Assembly (NCBI RefSeq): GCF_013177655.1
Contig: NZ_CP035946.1
Span: forward strand, 1 to 64,000
Source of the DNA: Campylobacter canadensis
GTDB taxonomy: Bacteria > Campylobacterota > Campylobacteria > Campylobacterales > Campylobacteraceae
Length of the DNA: 64,000 nt
Reading direction: 5' to 3'
Position numbers and translations under genes: made by a program. The notes below the pieces were generated by a model, which was given only the letters and a program-made list of their open reading frames with translations, ran no database searches and had not been told where the DNA came from. Below, piece by piece: positions 26,860 to 36,172 of the stretch (the first letter of the stretch is position 1; every line of letters starts with the position of its first letter).

Positions 26860-27305
26860 TTAGCAATGCTTTCTATTTAAGAGCTTTGTGCTTACTTCAT
26901 AATCTAAAGACTTTAAAAGTTCTAAATTTTTTTGAAATGTTTACCCTTTATCGTGATTTAATAAAGCTTTTACATTTTCAAGTATAAAAAAATTAGCTTG
27001 CTTTATCTTTAAAATATCTGCTAAATAATCCGTCCTTTTTCTTTATTATCCAAAGCTTCTCTTTTACCAACGATACTAAAACTTTGACAAGCAAAAGCAC
27101 TAATTAATAAATCAAAATCAGGTAAAATTTCAGGATTAATTTTAGTTAAATCACCTAATTCAAGTTCATTTTTAGTATCAAACAATCTTTTATAAGTTTT
27201 TATAGCAGCCTTGTCAATCTCGCTAAAAGCTATACAAGTAAATCCCGCTTTTTCCAAGCCAAGACGTCCACCGCCAATACCGCTACAAAAATCTATGAAT
27301 TTCAT
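26860..27305 (-). pseudogene. C5-cytosine methyltransferase remnant (HinP1I-type partner)
   Basis: The N-terminal part, FIDFCSGIGGGRLGLEKAG then SEIDKAAIKTY, is the SAM-binding half of a C5-cytosine methyltransferase. The catalytic PCQ motif reads ACQ (FACQSFSIVGKR). The frame breaks at 27021-27023 after GRII. One base shift recovers LADILKIKQANFFILENVK with the ENV motif. A stop codon at 26941-26943 then interrupts GK-TFQKN, and the sequence ends at LLNRKHC just before the endonuclease start. The target-recognition domain and the last motifs are missing. At least three lesions show that this gene is dead. Its ATG overlaps the eda stop. Confidence 0.9.
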
Positions 27306-27925
27306 TATCTTAACTTAGTGCTTTGTTCTGCTAATTTTGTAATTTCATTCCAATTTTTTTCTTGAATTAATTTTTTATCGCAAATCCAAGAACCACCAAC
27401 ACATAAAACATTATCTAAAGCAAGATAATCCTTTGCATTATTTTGATTTATACCACCAGTTGGACAAAATTTTACATCCTTAAACGGTCCGCTAAATGAT
27501 TTTAATAAATTCACTCCGCCAATTGCTTGTGCTGGAAATAGTTTAAAAGTATTTAAGTTATATTCCATTCCTAACATTAATTCTCCTGCACTTGCTATTC
27601 CAGGTATTAAATTTACATCAATCTTGCTTGCTTCTTCTAAGAATTTTACATTTAAACCAGGAGAGATTGCAAAACTAACACCTAAATCTTTTACTTTTTG
27701 CAAATCTTTTGCGTTAGTAATTGTACCTGCTCCTACAACAGCGTTAGTGCAATGTTTGCTTATTTCTTCAATCGCCTTTAAAGCTATATTACTTCTTAAT
27801 GTTATTTCTAACACTCTTACTCCACCATCTAACAATGCCTTAGCTAAAGACAAATAATCATCACCTTCATTAACAGCAATTACTGCTATTACAGGATTTA
27901 TTTTTAAAATATCTTGTGCTTTCAT
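27305..27925 (-). CDS. eda: KDPG/KHG aldolase
   Basis: Splits 2-keto-3-deoxy-6-phosphogluconate into pyruvate and glyceraldehyde 3-phosphate, the last Entner-Doudoroff step; 206 residues, family length. EITLRS carries the catalytic glutamate, VGAGTITN is conserved, and TFKLFPAQ has the Schiff-base lysine; PTGGI binds phosphate. It overlaps the edd stop by one base, so the two are translationally coupled. The broken methyltransferase gene begins on its stop codon, which suggests that the restriction module was inserted directly downstream. Confidence 0.95.
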   Translation of the reverse strand: MKAQDILKINPVIAVIAVNEGDDYLSLAKALLDGGVRVLEITLRSNIALKAIEEISKHCTNAVVGAGTITNAKDLQKVKDLGVSFAISPGLNVKFLEEASKIDVNLIPGIASAGELMLGMEYNLNTFKLFPAQAIGGVNLLKSFSGPFKDVKFCPTGGINQNNAKDYLALDNVLCVGGSWICDKKLIQEKNWNEITKLAEQSTKLR

Positions 27926-29721
27926 TAAAAACCTCCAAAAGTTATTGCGCCGTGTTCTACTTCACTAGCGTTATTTTTAAGCGTTACAAATAGTTCTCTA
28001 CCACTACCTAAATTATGTTTATTTAAATCAATTTTATCACATTCTCTGTTAGCAAAATCATCAGCTAACACATTTAACTTTCCGTTAGCAGCGTCAAACT
28101 CAATTATATCGCCTGTTTTTATTTTAGCAATATTTCCACCCATTTGCGCTTCAGGGCTTAGGTGAATTGCAGCAGGTACTTTTCCGCTAGCTCCACTCAT
28201 TCTTCCATCAGTTATTAAAGCAAGCTTATAACCTTTTTGCATTAAAACTCCTAAAGGTGGAATTAGTTTATGCAACTCTGGCATACCAATTGCTCTAGGT
28301 CCGCAAAATCTAACAACGGCAATAAAATCTTTATTTAATTCGTTATTTTCAAATGCTTTTATTAATTCAGCTTGACTATTAAATACAATAGCAGGTGCTT
28401 TAATATATAAATTATCTTCACTAACAGCACTAACTTTAATAACAGCCCTTCCTATATTTCCTTGCATTAAATTAATTCCACCACTAGGGCTAAAAGGCTT
28501 TTTGAAATCTCTTATTATATTTTCGTCAGCACTTTTACTAACACTAACATATTCTAATTCTTCATTTTTATTTAATACAGGAACTTTTGTATATTCTTCT
28601 AAGCCTTTACCCATAACGGTATTTACATCATTGTGCAATAAATCATTTTCCAATAACTCTTTAATAACATAAGCCAAACCACCAGCTTTATGAAACTCAT
28701 TTACATCTGCACTTCCGTTAGGATAAACTTTTGCTAACAATGGTGTTATTTTTGAAATATCATTAAAATCATCCCAGTTAATAATAATCCCACAAGCTCT
28801 TGCAATAGCAATTAAGTGTATTGTATGATTTGTAGAGCCACCAGTTGCCATTAAAGCAACTATTGCATTTACAATACTTTTTTCATCTATCATTTGACCT
28901 ATTGGTAAAATTGAATTATTTTTAACTCCTTTTGCAAAATAAGATGCGCTATATCTTAAAACTTTTTCTCTTAGTTTTGTATTTGGATTAACAAAGGCAG
29001 AATTTGGAGTATGTAAGCCTAAAATCTCTACCATTACTTGATTAGAATTAGCAGTACCATAAAATGTACAAGTACCTTTATTATGATACATTTGCATTTC
29101 AGTTTTTAATAAATCATTTTTATTTAATTTTCCTTGAGCGAATAATTCTCTTGCTTTAGATTTTTGAGCATTGCTTAAACCGCTTGGCATAGGACCGCTT
29201 GGAATAAACATAGATGGTAAATGCCCAAATCTTAAAGCACCTATTAATAAACCTGGCACTATCTTATCGCATACCCCTAAGAAAAACGCCCCATCAAAAA
29301 TATTATGAGATAAACCAACAGCAGTACTCATAGCAATAATATCTCTTGAAAATAATGAAATCTCCATTCCATCATAACCTTGAGTAATACCATCACACAT
29401 ACTAGGAGTGCAAGATGCAACCTGAACGCTTACTTTATCTTTTATACATTCTTGCTTTATTATTAATGGATAATCCTTAAAAGGTTCATGAGCGCTTAAA
29501 ACATCATTATATGATGAAATAATTGCCAAATGCTCATTTTCATTTTTGCTTATTTTTTCCTTTAAATTATCATCTAAAGTCGCATAAGCGTGAGCTAGGT
29601 TTGAGCAAGCTAGATTGCTTCTTTTTATTTTTTCTTTATTTTCTATGAAGTTTAGATATTCTTTTCTTGTTTTATTAGAACGCAAAATAATATCATTCGT
29701 TATTTGTTTTAATGTTTTCAT
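27925..29721 (-). CDS. edd: 6-phosphogluconate dehydratase
   Basis: Dehydrates 6-phosphogluconate to KDPG, the defining Entner-Doudoroff step; 598 residues, family length. It belongs to the IlvD/Edd family with a [4Fe-4S] cluster: CTPSMCDGITQG and GTCTFYGTANSNQ carry cluster cysteines, and GGSTNHTIHL, CGPRAIGMPELHKL and ITDGRMSGASGK are conserved. The N-terminal part (HEPFKDYP, then SVQVASCTPSMCDG) fits Edd rather than IlvD. It is divergent from zwf across an 83-bp gap that must hold both promoters. Confidence 0.95.
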   Translation of the reverse strand: MKTLKQITNDIILRSNKTRKEYLNFIENKEKIKRSNLACSNLAHAYATLDDNLKEKISKNENEHLAIISSYNDVLSAHEPFKDYPLIIKQECIKDKVSVQVASCTPSMCDGITQGYDGMEISLFSRDIIAMSTAVGLSHNIFDGAFFLGVCDKIVPGLLIGALRFGHLPSMFIPSGPMPSGLSNAQKSKARELFAQGKLNKNDLLKTEMQMYHNKGTCTFYGTANSNQVMVEILGLHTPNSAFVNPNTKLREKVLRYSASYFAKGVKNNSILPIGQMIDEKSIVNAIVALMATGGSTNHTIHLIAIARACGIIINWDDFNDISKITPLLAKVYPNGSADVNEFHKAGGLAYVIKELLENDLLHNDVNTVMGKGLEEYTKVPVLNKNEELEYVSVSKSADENIIRDFKKPFSPSGGINLMQGNIGRAVIKVSAVSEDNLYIKAPAIVFNSQAELIKAFENNELNKDFIAVVRFCGPRAIGMPELHKLIPPLGVLMQKGYKLALITDGRMSGASGKVPAAIHLSPEAQMGGNIAKIKTGDIIEFDAANGKLNVLADDFANRECDKIDLNKHNLGSGRELFVTLKNNASEVEHGAITFGGF

Positions 29722-29804
29722 AAATTGCTCCTTTTTAAAAATTATAAAATATAATTGTTTATCAAAAATTTTTAATATTAAAAAAATTATTGCAAAGGTA
29801 AAAA

Positions 29805-31079
29805 ATGAATAAAAATTTTGATTTTATATTGTTTGGTGCTACGGGAGATTTGGCATTAAGAAAGATTTTTCCTGCCTTATATTCAGCTTATTTAAAAGAT
29901 GAGATTTGTGAATTTAATATTTTTGCTATTGCAAGGTCAAAGTTTGATACGCAAGAATTTTTAGCAAAGCTTGATGAAAAATCAAAAATTCATATAAAAG
30001 ATTTATCAAAATGGAATGAATTTATAAAAAATATTTCATACACAAGTGTAAATATAAATTCTCTTGATGATTTTTTAAAGCTTTCTTTTAAAAATAAGCA
30101 AAAAATAATTTATTTTTCAATATCGCCTGATTTTTTTATTCAATGTTGTGAAAATTTAAGCAAGGCAAAATTAATTGATGCAGATACTCAAGTGATTTTA
30201 GAAAAACCGCTTGGAATGAATAAAAAAGAATGCGATGAAATAAATAATCAAGTAGCAAAATATTTTAAAGAAGAGCAGATTTATAGAATTGACCATTATT
30301 TAGGTAAATTAATGGTGCAAGAATTATTTAATCTAAGAAAAAATAATATTTTCTTTAATTCTTTTTTAAATAACAATTATGTAAAAAGTATAGAACTTAG
30401 TGTTTTAGAAACTTTAGGAGTTTTAAACCGTGGGGAATTTTATGATAGTTGTGGCTGTTTAAAAGATATGCTGCAAAATCATATGCTGCAGATGCTATCT
30501 TTATTTATGATTGATATAAATTGTAAAGATATAAGAGCTGCAAAGAGTGAATTTTTTAAGAATTTAAAATGCGATGAATTTATAAAAGCACAGTATTTAG
30601 CAAATAAAGATGCTATAAATTACACAGATGAATTAAATGTAAAAAAAGATTCTAAAACCGATACCTTCATTGCAATTAAAATGCACTCTCTTTTAAAGCA
30701 ATATGAAGGTATAAATATTTATTTAAGAAGTGGTAAAAAAATGCATAAAAATTGCGTTTATTTTGTTGTAAATTTTAAAGATGATTCTTATTTAAGAATA
30801 CAAATTCAGCCAAATCCAAAGATAGAATTTTTTCTAAAATGTAACGAAAAGTTACAAGTTATGAATTTAAATTTAGAAAATTTAGACGATAAAGAACCTT
30901 ACGAAAGACTTATTTTAAGTGCTTTAAAGAAGGATTTAAGTCTTTTTAATGAAAAAGAAGAATTAAGCAATGCTTGGCTTAGCATTATGGATATTGTGGA
31001 TAATACTAATTTTACAATGCAATATTATAAAGCTTATGAAAATACAATACATTTTAATGATTGCGAGTTTAAAGAATGA
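29805..31079 (+). CDS. zwf: Glucose-6-phosphate 1-dehydrogenase
   Basis: Oxidises glucose 6-phosphate to 6-phosphogluconolactone; 424 residues, shorter than the usual 480-500, with the C-terminal region reduced. FGATGDLALRKIFPALY is the NADP-binding start, EKPLG and RIDHYLGK are the substrate-binding and catalytic motifs. It has an AAAGG ribosome site and is first in a run zwf-pgl-glk-pgi in which each gene overlaps the next. Together with edd-eda it supplies the upper ED pathway. Confidence 0.95.
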   Translation: MNKNFDFILFGATGDLALRKIFPALYSAYLKDEICEFNIFAIARSKFDTQEFLAKLDEKSKIHIKDLSKWNEFIKNISYTSVNINSLDDFLKLSFKNKQKIIYFSISPDFFIQCCENLSKAKLIDADTQVILEKPLGMNKKECDEINNQVAKYFKEEQIYRIDHYLGKLMVQELFNLRKNNIFFNSFLNNNYVKSIELSVLETLGVLNRGEFYDSCGCLKDMLQNHMLQMLSLFMIDINCKDIRAAKSEFFKNLKCDEFIKAQYLANKDAINYTDELNVKKDSKTDTFIAIKMHSLLKQYEGINIYLRSGKKMHKNCVYFVVNFKDDSYLRIQIQPNPKIEFFLKCNEKLQVMNLNLENLDDKEPYERLILSALKKDLSLFNEKEELSNAWLSIMDIVDNTNFTMQYYKAYENTIHFNDCEFKE

Positions 31080-31732
31080 TTATTGATGATGAAAATTTTG
31101 ATAAATTAAGTAAAGAAATATATCTAAGTTTAAAAAAATACTTAGATTTAAAAGAAAGAGTAAATTTTTTTGTTTCAGGTGGTAAATCGCCTATAAGATT
31201 ATTTCAAAAACTTAGTAATATGGATTTAGATTGGCATAGAATTAATGTATTTTTAGTTGATGAAAGGGTAGTAAGCACTTTTAGTGAAGATTCTAATTCT
31301 AATTTAGTGCAAACTTATCTTTTACAAAACAAAGCAGCAAAGGCAAAATTTTATGGTTTAGATAATAGTCTTTTACACGATGAACTTGCCTTAGTAAGAA
31401 ATTTTAATAATTATTTTGCTAGTCCTGATGTGCTTGTTTTAGGAATGGGAGAAGATGCTCACACCGCTTCAATTTTTCCAAAAGCTTATAATTTAGATGA
31501 GCTTTTAACAAGTAAGCAAAATTATTGTTTAACTTCTAGTGAAGGGGTGAAGTATAAAAGAATTACTCTTAGTAAAAACACAATTTTACAAAGTAAAACT
31601 ATATTTTTAAGCATCAATTCACAGAAAAAAGAGCAAATGCTAAACCTTGCTTTAAAAGATGAAAGTAAGCTTTATCCTATTAGCTATTTTACAAAAAAAT
31701 TAAAGGTGTATTATGAAAAAACTTCTTGCTGA
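31076..31732 (+). CDS. pgl: 6-phosphogluconolactonase
   Basis: Hydrolyses 6-phosphogluconolactone to 6-phosphogluconate; 218 residues, DevB/SOL type. FFVSGGKSPIRLF and VFLVDERVV with a following DSNSN stretch are the phosphate-binding and catalytic areas, and LGMGEDAHTASIFP is the family signature. The ATG overlaps the zwf stop (ATGA), and the gene's end overlaps glk by 20 bp. It completes the oxidative step between zwf and edd. Confidence 0.93.
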   Translation: MIIDDENFDKLSKEIYLSLKKYLDLKERVNFFVSGGKSPIRLFQKLSNMDLDWHRINVFLVDERVVSTFSEDSNSNLVQTYLLQNKAAKAKFYGLDNSLLHDELALVRNFNNYFASPDVLVLGMGEDAHTASIFPKAYNLDELLTSKQNYCLTSSEGVKYKRITLSKNTILQSKTIFLSINSQKKEQMLNLALKDESKLYPISYFTKKLKVYYEKTSC

Positions 31733-32645
31733 TATCGGTGGAACTAATGCTAGATTTGCATTATTAAATGAAGATGGAGAATTAGAAAATATTAAAGTTT
31801 TACAATGTGCTGATTATAAGCATATTAAAGACGCAGTAAAGGCATATTTAAATTCAATGCCTTGTCCAAAAAACGCAGCCTTTGCAATGGCTTGTCCTAT
31901 TACTGGAGATTACATTAAATTCTCAAATAACAATTGGGAATTTTCTCAATCTGAACTAAAAAGAGAATTAGGTTTTGATAATTTAATTTTGTTAAATGAT
32001 TTTAAAGCTCAAGCCTTAGCGCTTTATAAAATTGACAAAACAAAATTATTAAAAATTGGTGGAGCAGAAGTATGCAAAGATAGCCCAAAGGCTTTAATTG
32101 GACCTGGTACCGGACTTGGAGTTAGTGTTTTAATACCGCAAAAACACGGTGCAAAGGCTTACGCTACAGAAGGTGGGCATGTTAGCTTTTGCCCTTTTAA
32201 TGAAGTTGAGCAGCAAATTTTTGATTATGCTAAGCAAAAATTTAAAAAAGATTTTCATCATATTTCAGCAGAAAGATTTTTATGCGGTTCTGGAATTGAG
32301 TTGATTTATGAAGCGCTAACAAAGCAAAAAAGGAGCAACAAAGAAATAGTAAGCAATGTAAATAATTGCCCAAATTGCCATCAAACACTAGAGATATTTT
32401 GCCAAATGTTAGGCACAATAGCATCAAATCTTGCTTTAAGCATAGGAGCTAAAGGCGGGGTTTATATTTGCGGTGGAATTATTCCTAAGAATTTAGAATT
32501 TTTTACTAATTCAGCATTTAGACAAAGGTTTGAAGATAAAGGAAGAATGAGCAATTATTTAAAACAAATTCCAACCTTTGTTGTACTTGAAACTTATTCA
32601 GGAATTGTTGGAGCGGCGGTTGCTTTAGAGATGGAGGAGATATGA
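31713..32645 (+). CDS. glk: Glucokinase
   Basis: Phosphorylates glucose with ATP; 310 residues, E. coli Glk type. [12 protein letters not shown] is the phosphate-binding loop, LNDFKAQA carries the catalytic aspartate, and IGPGTGLGV and EGGHVSFCP are signatures. It begins 20 bp inside pgl and ends overlapping the pgi start. Its presence implies that free glucose can enter, although no glucose transporter is visible in this window. Confidence 0.94.
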   Translation: MKKLLADIGGTNARFALLNEDGELENIKVLQCADYKHIKDAVKAYLNSMPCPKNAAFAMACPITGDYIKFSNNNWEFSQSELKRELGFDNLILLNDFKAQALALYKIDKTKLLKIGGAEVCKDSPKALIGPGTGLGVSVLIPQKHGAKAYATEGGHVSFCPFNEVEQQIFDYAKQKFKKDFHHISAERFLCGSGIELIYEALTKQKRSNKEIVSNVNNCPNCHQTLEIFCQMLGTIASNLALSIGAKGGVYICGGIIPKNLEFFTNSAFRQRFEDKGRMSNYLKQIPTFVVLETYSGIVGAAVALEMEEI

Positions 32646-34279
32646 AGCACTTAAAAACTTATAAAAAACTATTAGAACATTACGAGCAAAGCAAGAATTT
32701 ACATATGCGTGATTTGTTTAAAGAAGATAGCAAAAGAGCGCAAAGATTTTTTTTAGAAGTTGGTGGGATTAAACTAGATTATTCTAAAAATAGAATTACT
32801 AATAAAACAATGGAATTATTAATAACTTTAGCAAGAGAAGCTGGTTTAAATGAGAAAATAAAAGAAATGTTTAGCGGTAAAAAAATAAACACCACCGAAG
32901 ATAGAGCAGTTTTACACATCGCTTTAAGAAATAGAATTAACACTCCTATTTTTGTAGATGGCAAAAATATAATGGATGATGTAAATAATGTTTTAAGCAA
33001 AATGGCTAATTTTACTGATGAAATTAGAAGTGGAAAATGGCTAGGCTATACAAACCAAGTAATTACTGATATTGTAAATATAGGAATTGGCGGTTCTGAT
33101 TTAGGCCCATTAATGGTATGTGAAGCTTTGAAAAAATTTTCTCATCCACGCATAAAAATGCACTTTGTATCAAATATTGATGCAAGAGGGATAGAAGAAT
33201 TATTTGCTAATTTAAATCCACAAAGTACTTTATTTATAATTTCATCAAAAACCTTTAGCACTCAAGAGACAATGACAAACGCTCTTGCTGCAAAAGAATG
33301 GTTTTTATCTCACGCAGAAAAAAAAGAATATATCAAAAAGCATTTTGTTGCTGTTTCAACAAATAAAGAAGCGGTAAAAGAATTTGGTATTGATGAGAGC
33401 AATTGTTTTGAGTTTTGGAATTGGGTTGGTGGAAGATATAGCTTGTGGTCTGCTATTGGCTTATCTATTATGATTTATTTAGGCAAGGAAAATTTTATTC
33501 AGTTGCTAGAAGGTGCGTGTTTGATGGATTCGCATTTTATTAGCACTCCTTTTGAAAATAATATGCCTGTAATTTTAGCACTTTTAGGAATTTGGTATAT
33601 TAATTTTTACGGTGGTGGAGCTCATATTATTGCGCCTTATGATGAGTATTTAAGAAATTTTCCACGCTTTATTCAACAGCTTGATATGGAAAGCAATGGA
33701 AAGCAAGTTGATAAAAATGGAAATAAAATTGATTATGAAAGTGGTCCTGTGGTTTTTGGAGAAACAGGAATTAATGCTCAGCACGCATTTTTTCAACTTT
33801 TACATCAAGGCACGCATACAAGCCCAATTGATTTTATAGTAAGCTTAAAAAAACCAAAAAGATATTTTAAAAGCCACGATATTTTAATTAGTAATTTATT
33901 TGCACAAGCACAAGCTTTTATGCGTGGAATTACTAAAGATGAGGTTTTAAAAGAATTAAAAGGAAAACTAAAAGAAGAAGACCTACAAAAGGTTTTACCG
34001 CATAAAGAATTTAGCGGAAATAGACCTTCAAATATAATTTTATTAGAAGAATTAAATCCTAGAAATCTAGGTAGTTTAATATCTTTATACGAGCATAAAA
34101 TCTTTATTCAAGGTGTAATTTGGAATATTAATAGTTTTGACCAATTTGGAGTTGAGCTTGGAAAGGTTTTAGCAAAAGATATTTTAGCTTCTTTAGATGA
34201 AATGAGTGAAGAATTTATTCAAAAAACCGATAGTTCTACTTTAAACTTGATGCAAATTTATAAAAAATACAATTCTTAA
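32642..34279 (+). CDS. pgi: Glucose-6-phosphate isomerase, long type
   Basis: Interconverts glucose 6-phosphate and fructose 6-phosphate; 545 residues, the long enterobacterial or eukaryotic type. The motifs [42 protein letters not shown] and the late KEFSGNRPS are typical. From memory, the C. jejuni housekeeping Pgi is only about 400 residues, so this is probably an acquired second isomerase travelling with the ED genes. It overlaps the glk stop and ends at a hairpin terminator. Confidence 0.95.
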   Translation: MKHLKTYKKLLEHYEQSKNLHMRDLFKEDSKRAQRFFLEVGGIKLDYSKNRITNKTMELLITLAREAGLNEKIKEMFSGKKINTTEDRAVLHIALRNRINTPIFVDGKNIMDDVNNVLSKMANFTDEIRSGKWLGYTNQVITDIVNIGIGGSDLGPLMVCEALKKFSHPRIKMHFVSNIDARGIEELFANLNPQSTLFIISSKTFSTQETMTNALAAKEWFLSHAEKKEYIKKHFVAVSTNKEAVKEFGIDESNCFEFWNWVGGRYSLWSAIGLSIMIYLGKENFIQLLEGACLMDSHFISTPFENNMPVILALLGIWYINFYGGGAHIIAPYDEYLRNFPRFIQQLDMESNGKQVDKNGNKIDYESGPVVFGETGINAQHAFFQLLHQGTHTSPIDFIVSLKKPKRYFKSHDILISNLFAQAQAFMRGITKDEVLKELKGKLKEEDLQKVLPHKEFSGNRPSNIILLEELNPRNLGSLISLYEHKIFIQGVIWNINSFDQFGVELGKVLAKDILASLDEMSEEFIQKTDSSTLNLMQIYKKYNS

Positions 34280-34283
34280 TTTT

Positions 34284-34316
34284 AAAATTCTAATCTTTTT
34301 TAGGATTAGAATTTTT
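34284..34316 (+). terminator. Terminator after pgi
   Basis: AAATTCTAATC (34285-34295) pairs with GATTAGAATTT (34304-34314), with an eight-base loop and T's at the 3' end. It closes the zwf-pgl-glk-pgi operon. Confidence 0.85.
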
Positions 34317-34402
34317 AAATGATAATTTTTATTAAATAAAAAATATTATAAATATATAATATGAAATTATATATTAATTTCAAAATAATAAGAAATATAT
34401 AC

Positions 34403-34408
34403 TATAAT
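34403..34408 (+). promoter_or_regulatory. Putative -10 box for the PAS-MCP pair
   Basis: A perfect TATAAT in a very AT-rich stretch, 36 bp before the start of the PAS gene. A strong AAGGAAGGA ribosome site follows at 34425-34433. No clear -35. Confidence 0.5.
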
Positions 34409-34444
34409 TTTATAAGCATACTTTAAGGAAGGATAAAATTTAAA

Positions 34445-34954
34445 ATGGAGAAATATTTAGATGATGAGATTTTAATTGTTACAAAAACAGATTTAAAAGC
34501 ATATATAACTTATGCAAATAAAGATTTTTTAAATATAGTAAATTGCAAAGAAGAAGAAATTTTAGGTAAAAATCATAATATTATTAGAAATAAAGATATG
34601 CCAAAGGCGGTTTTTAAACTATTATGGGAAAAATTAAAAAAAGAAGAAGAGGTTTTTGCCTTTGTAAAAAATAATACTTTTGATAATAGTTTTTATTGGG
34701 TTTATGCAAATATTAGCCCATCTTATGATGCTAACAATAAATTAATAGGTTATTATTCAGTAAGAAGAAAAATTAATGAAAACGCAAAAGATATAATCAT
34801 TAGTATTTATAAAAAACTGCTTGAAATAGAACAAAACAGCGGTGTTATTAAATCTTATGAATATTTATTTTCACTACTAGAAAAAAATAATATTTGTTAT
34901 GATGAATTTGTAATTAAGCTGCAAAAAGAAGAGATTAAAGATGTTAAATTTTAA
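34445..34954 (+). CDS. Aer/CetB-like PAS sensor protein
   Basis: 169 residues: one PAS domain (about 8-112) and a C-terminal helical tail, with no membrane segment. [18 protein letters not shown] and [13 protein letters not shown] match the Aer-type PAS of Campylobacter CetB/CetC, which bind FAD and sense redox for energy taxis. The canonical RHPDMP is RNKDMP here, so a histidine used by Aer is asparagine, and the flavin state should be checked. The gene overlaps the next one by 14 bp. The pair PAS plus separate transducer is the CetB/CetA arrangement. Confidence 0.85.
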   Translation: MEKYLDDEILIVTKTDLKAYITYANKDFLNIVNCKEEEILGKNHNIIRNKDMPKAVFKLLWEKLKKEEEVFAFVKNNTFDNSFYWVYANISPSYDANNKLIGYYSVRRKINENAKDIIISIYKKLLEIEQNSGVIKSYEYLFSLLEKNNICYDEFVIKLQKEEIKDVKF

Positions 34955-36116
34955 GGATAAAAATTTAGAGCAAATAATAAGCGTAATAAAAAATGCTTCA
35001 AATGGATATTTAGAAAGTAGAGTGGTAAATATAGATAAGAAAAACAAATACAAAGAACTAGCTGATTGCTTAAATGATTTATTAGACCAAGTAGAAGTTT
35101 CTCAAAGAGAAATATCAAGCTCTGTAAAAGCAGCTTTTTTAAATAAAGACTTTAGAAACCTTGATAAAAAGGGCTTAAAAGGAAGATTTTATTATAATGC
35201 AAATGCTATGTCAAAGGCGGTTGATAGCATTTCAAATAGTTTAAAAGCACAAAAGGCAAATGAATTTGCAGTAAATATTCAAAAAATTAGCCAAGACAAT
35301 GCCTTTATAAATTCTTTAAGTCAGATTTTATCGCAAAGTTTATCAAGGGTGGATTTAATAAAAGACAGCTCAAGCTCAATGCAAGAAGATGCAAATAATA
35401 CTCAAGAGCAAATTAAGATTTTAAAAGCAAGTTCAGAGCAATTACAAAATTATATTCAAGAAAGTGAAAATATAATTTTTACTTTAAATGAAAAAACAAA
35501 ACAAATAAGCTCTATTCTTGCTTTAATAAAAGATATAACAGAGCAAACAGAATTATTAAGCCTAAATGCAGCTATTGAAGCAGCAAGGGCAGGGGATTTA
35601 GGTAAAGGTTTTTGGGTGGTTGCAAACGAAGTTAGCAATTTGGCTCAAAGTACTCAAGAAGCAACAAATACAATTAATTTAAATATAAAAAATCTTGAAG
35701 AAAGCGTGCAAACTTGTTTAAAATACTCTAAAAATATTAGCAATATTCAACAAGACAATTTACAAAAAACAAATAGCTTTGTAGATGTATTAGAAAAATT
35801 TAATACAAATTCAAATAAAAATTTCAACATAGCAACAGATTGTAAAAACATTCAAGAAGATTTTTTTATAAAATTATATTTATTATTTTTCAAAGCAAAT
35901 GTAAAAGAAAGTTTATTAAATAATAATATTCAATTAAACGAAGAATTTAAAAACTCATTATTAAATAAATTACCTAGCAATAAAATAAACGAATTTAATA
36001 ATTTAATTGAACTTTACGAAAAAATTAAACAATCTTTAAATATTGAAGAAAAAACAAAATTCCTTGAAGAATTTGAGATAAAAATATTAAAATTATTTGA
36101 GCATTTAAATGATTAA
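34941..36116 (+). CDS. Cytoplasmic methyl-accepting chemotaxis-type transducer
   Basis: 391 residues without membrane segments. The signalling hairpin tip is [20 protein letters not shown], then [19 protein letters not shown], at about 198-235. Upstream helices are coiled-coil in character. The C-terminal region ([20 protein letters not shown], about 310-330) resembles a CZB zinc-binding domain fold but lacks the histidines and cysteine that bind zinc, so it is probably a degenerate CZB or only helical. It overlaps the PAS gene by 14 bp, so PAS input and transducer output act together, likely in energy or redox taxis. Confidence 0.82.
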   Translation: MLNFKDKNLEQIISVIKNASNGYLESRVVNIDKKNKYKELADCLNDLLDQVEVSQREISSSVKAAFLNKDFRNLDKKGLKGRFYYNANAMSKAVDSISNSLKAQKANEFAVNIQKISQDNAFINSLSQILSQSLSRVDLIKDSSSSMQEDANNTQEQIKILKASSEQLQNYIQESENIIFTLNEKTKQISSILALIKDITEQTELLSLNAAIEAARAGDLGKGFWVVANEVSNLAQSTQEATNTINLNIKNLEESVQTCLKYSKNISNIQQDNLQKTNSFVDVLEKFNTNSNKNFNIATDCKNIQEDFFIKLYLLFFKANVKESLLNNNIQLNEEFKNSLLNKLPSNKINEFNNLIELYEKIKQSLNIEEKTKFLEEFEIKILKLFEHLND

Positions 36117-36172
36117 ATATTTAAAAGTATTTTATATTATTTACTTTTATAAAAGATATTTTAAGGACAAAT

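Noticed and set aside
26097-27305. Phase-variable restriction system
   Set aside because: The two frameshifts are at short runs, but the methylase also has a nonsense codon, a motif change and a missing C-terminal half, which point to decay.
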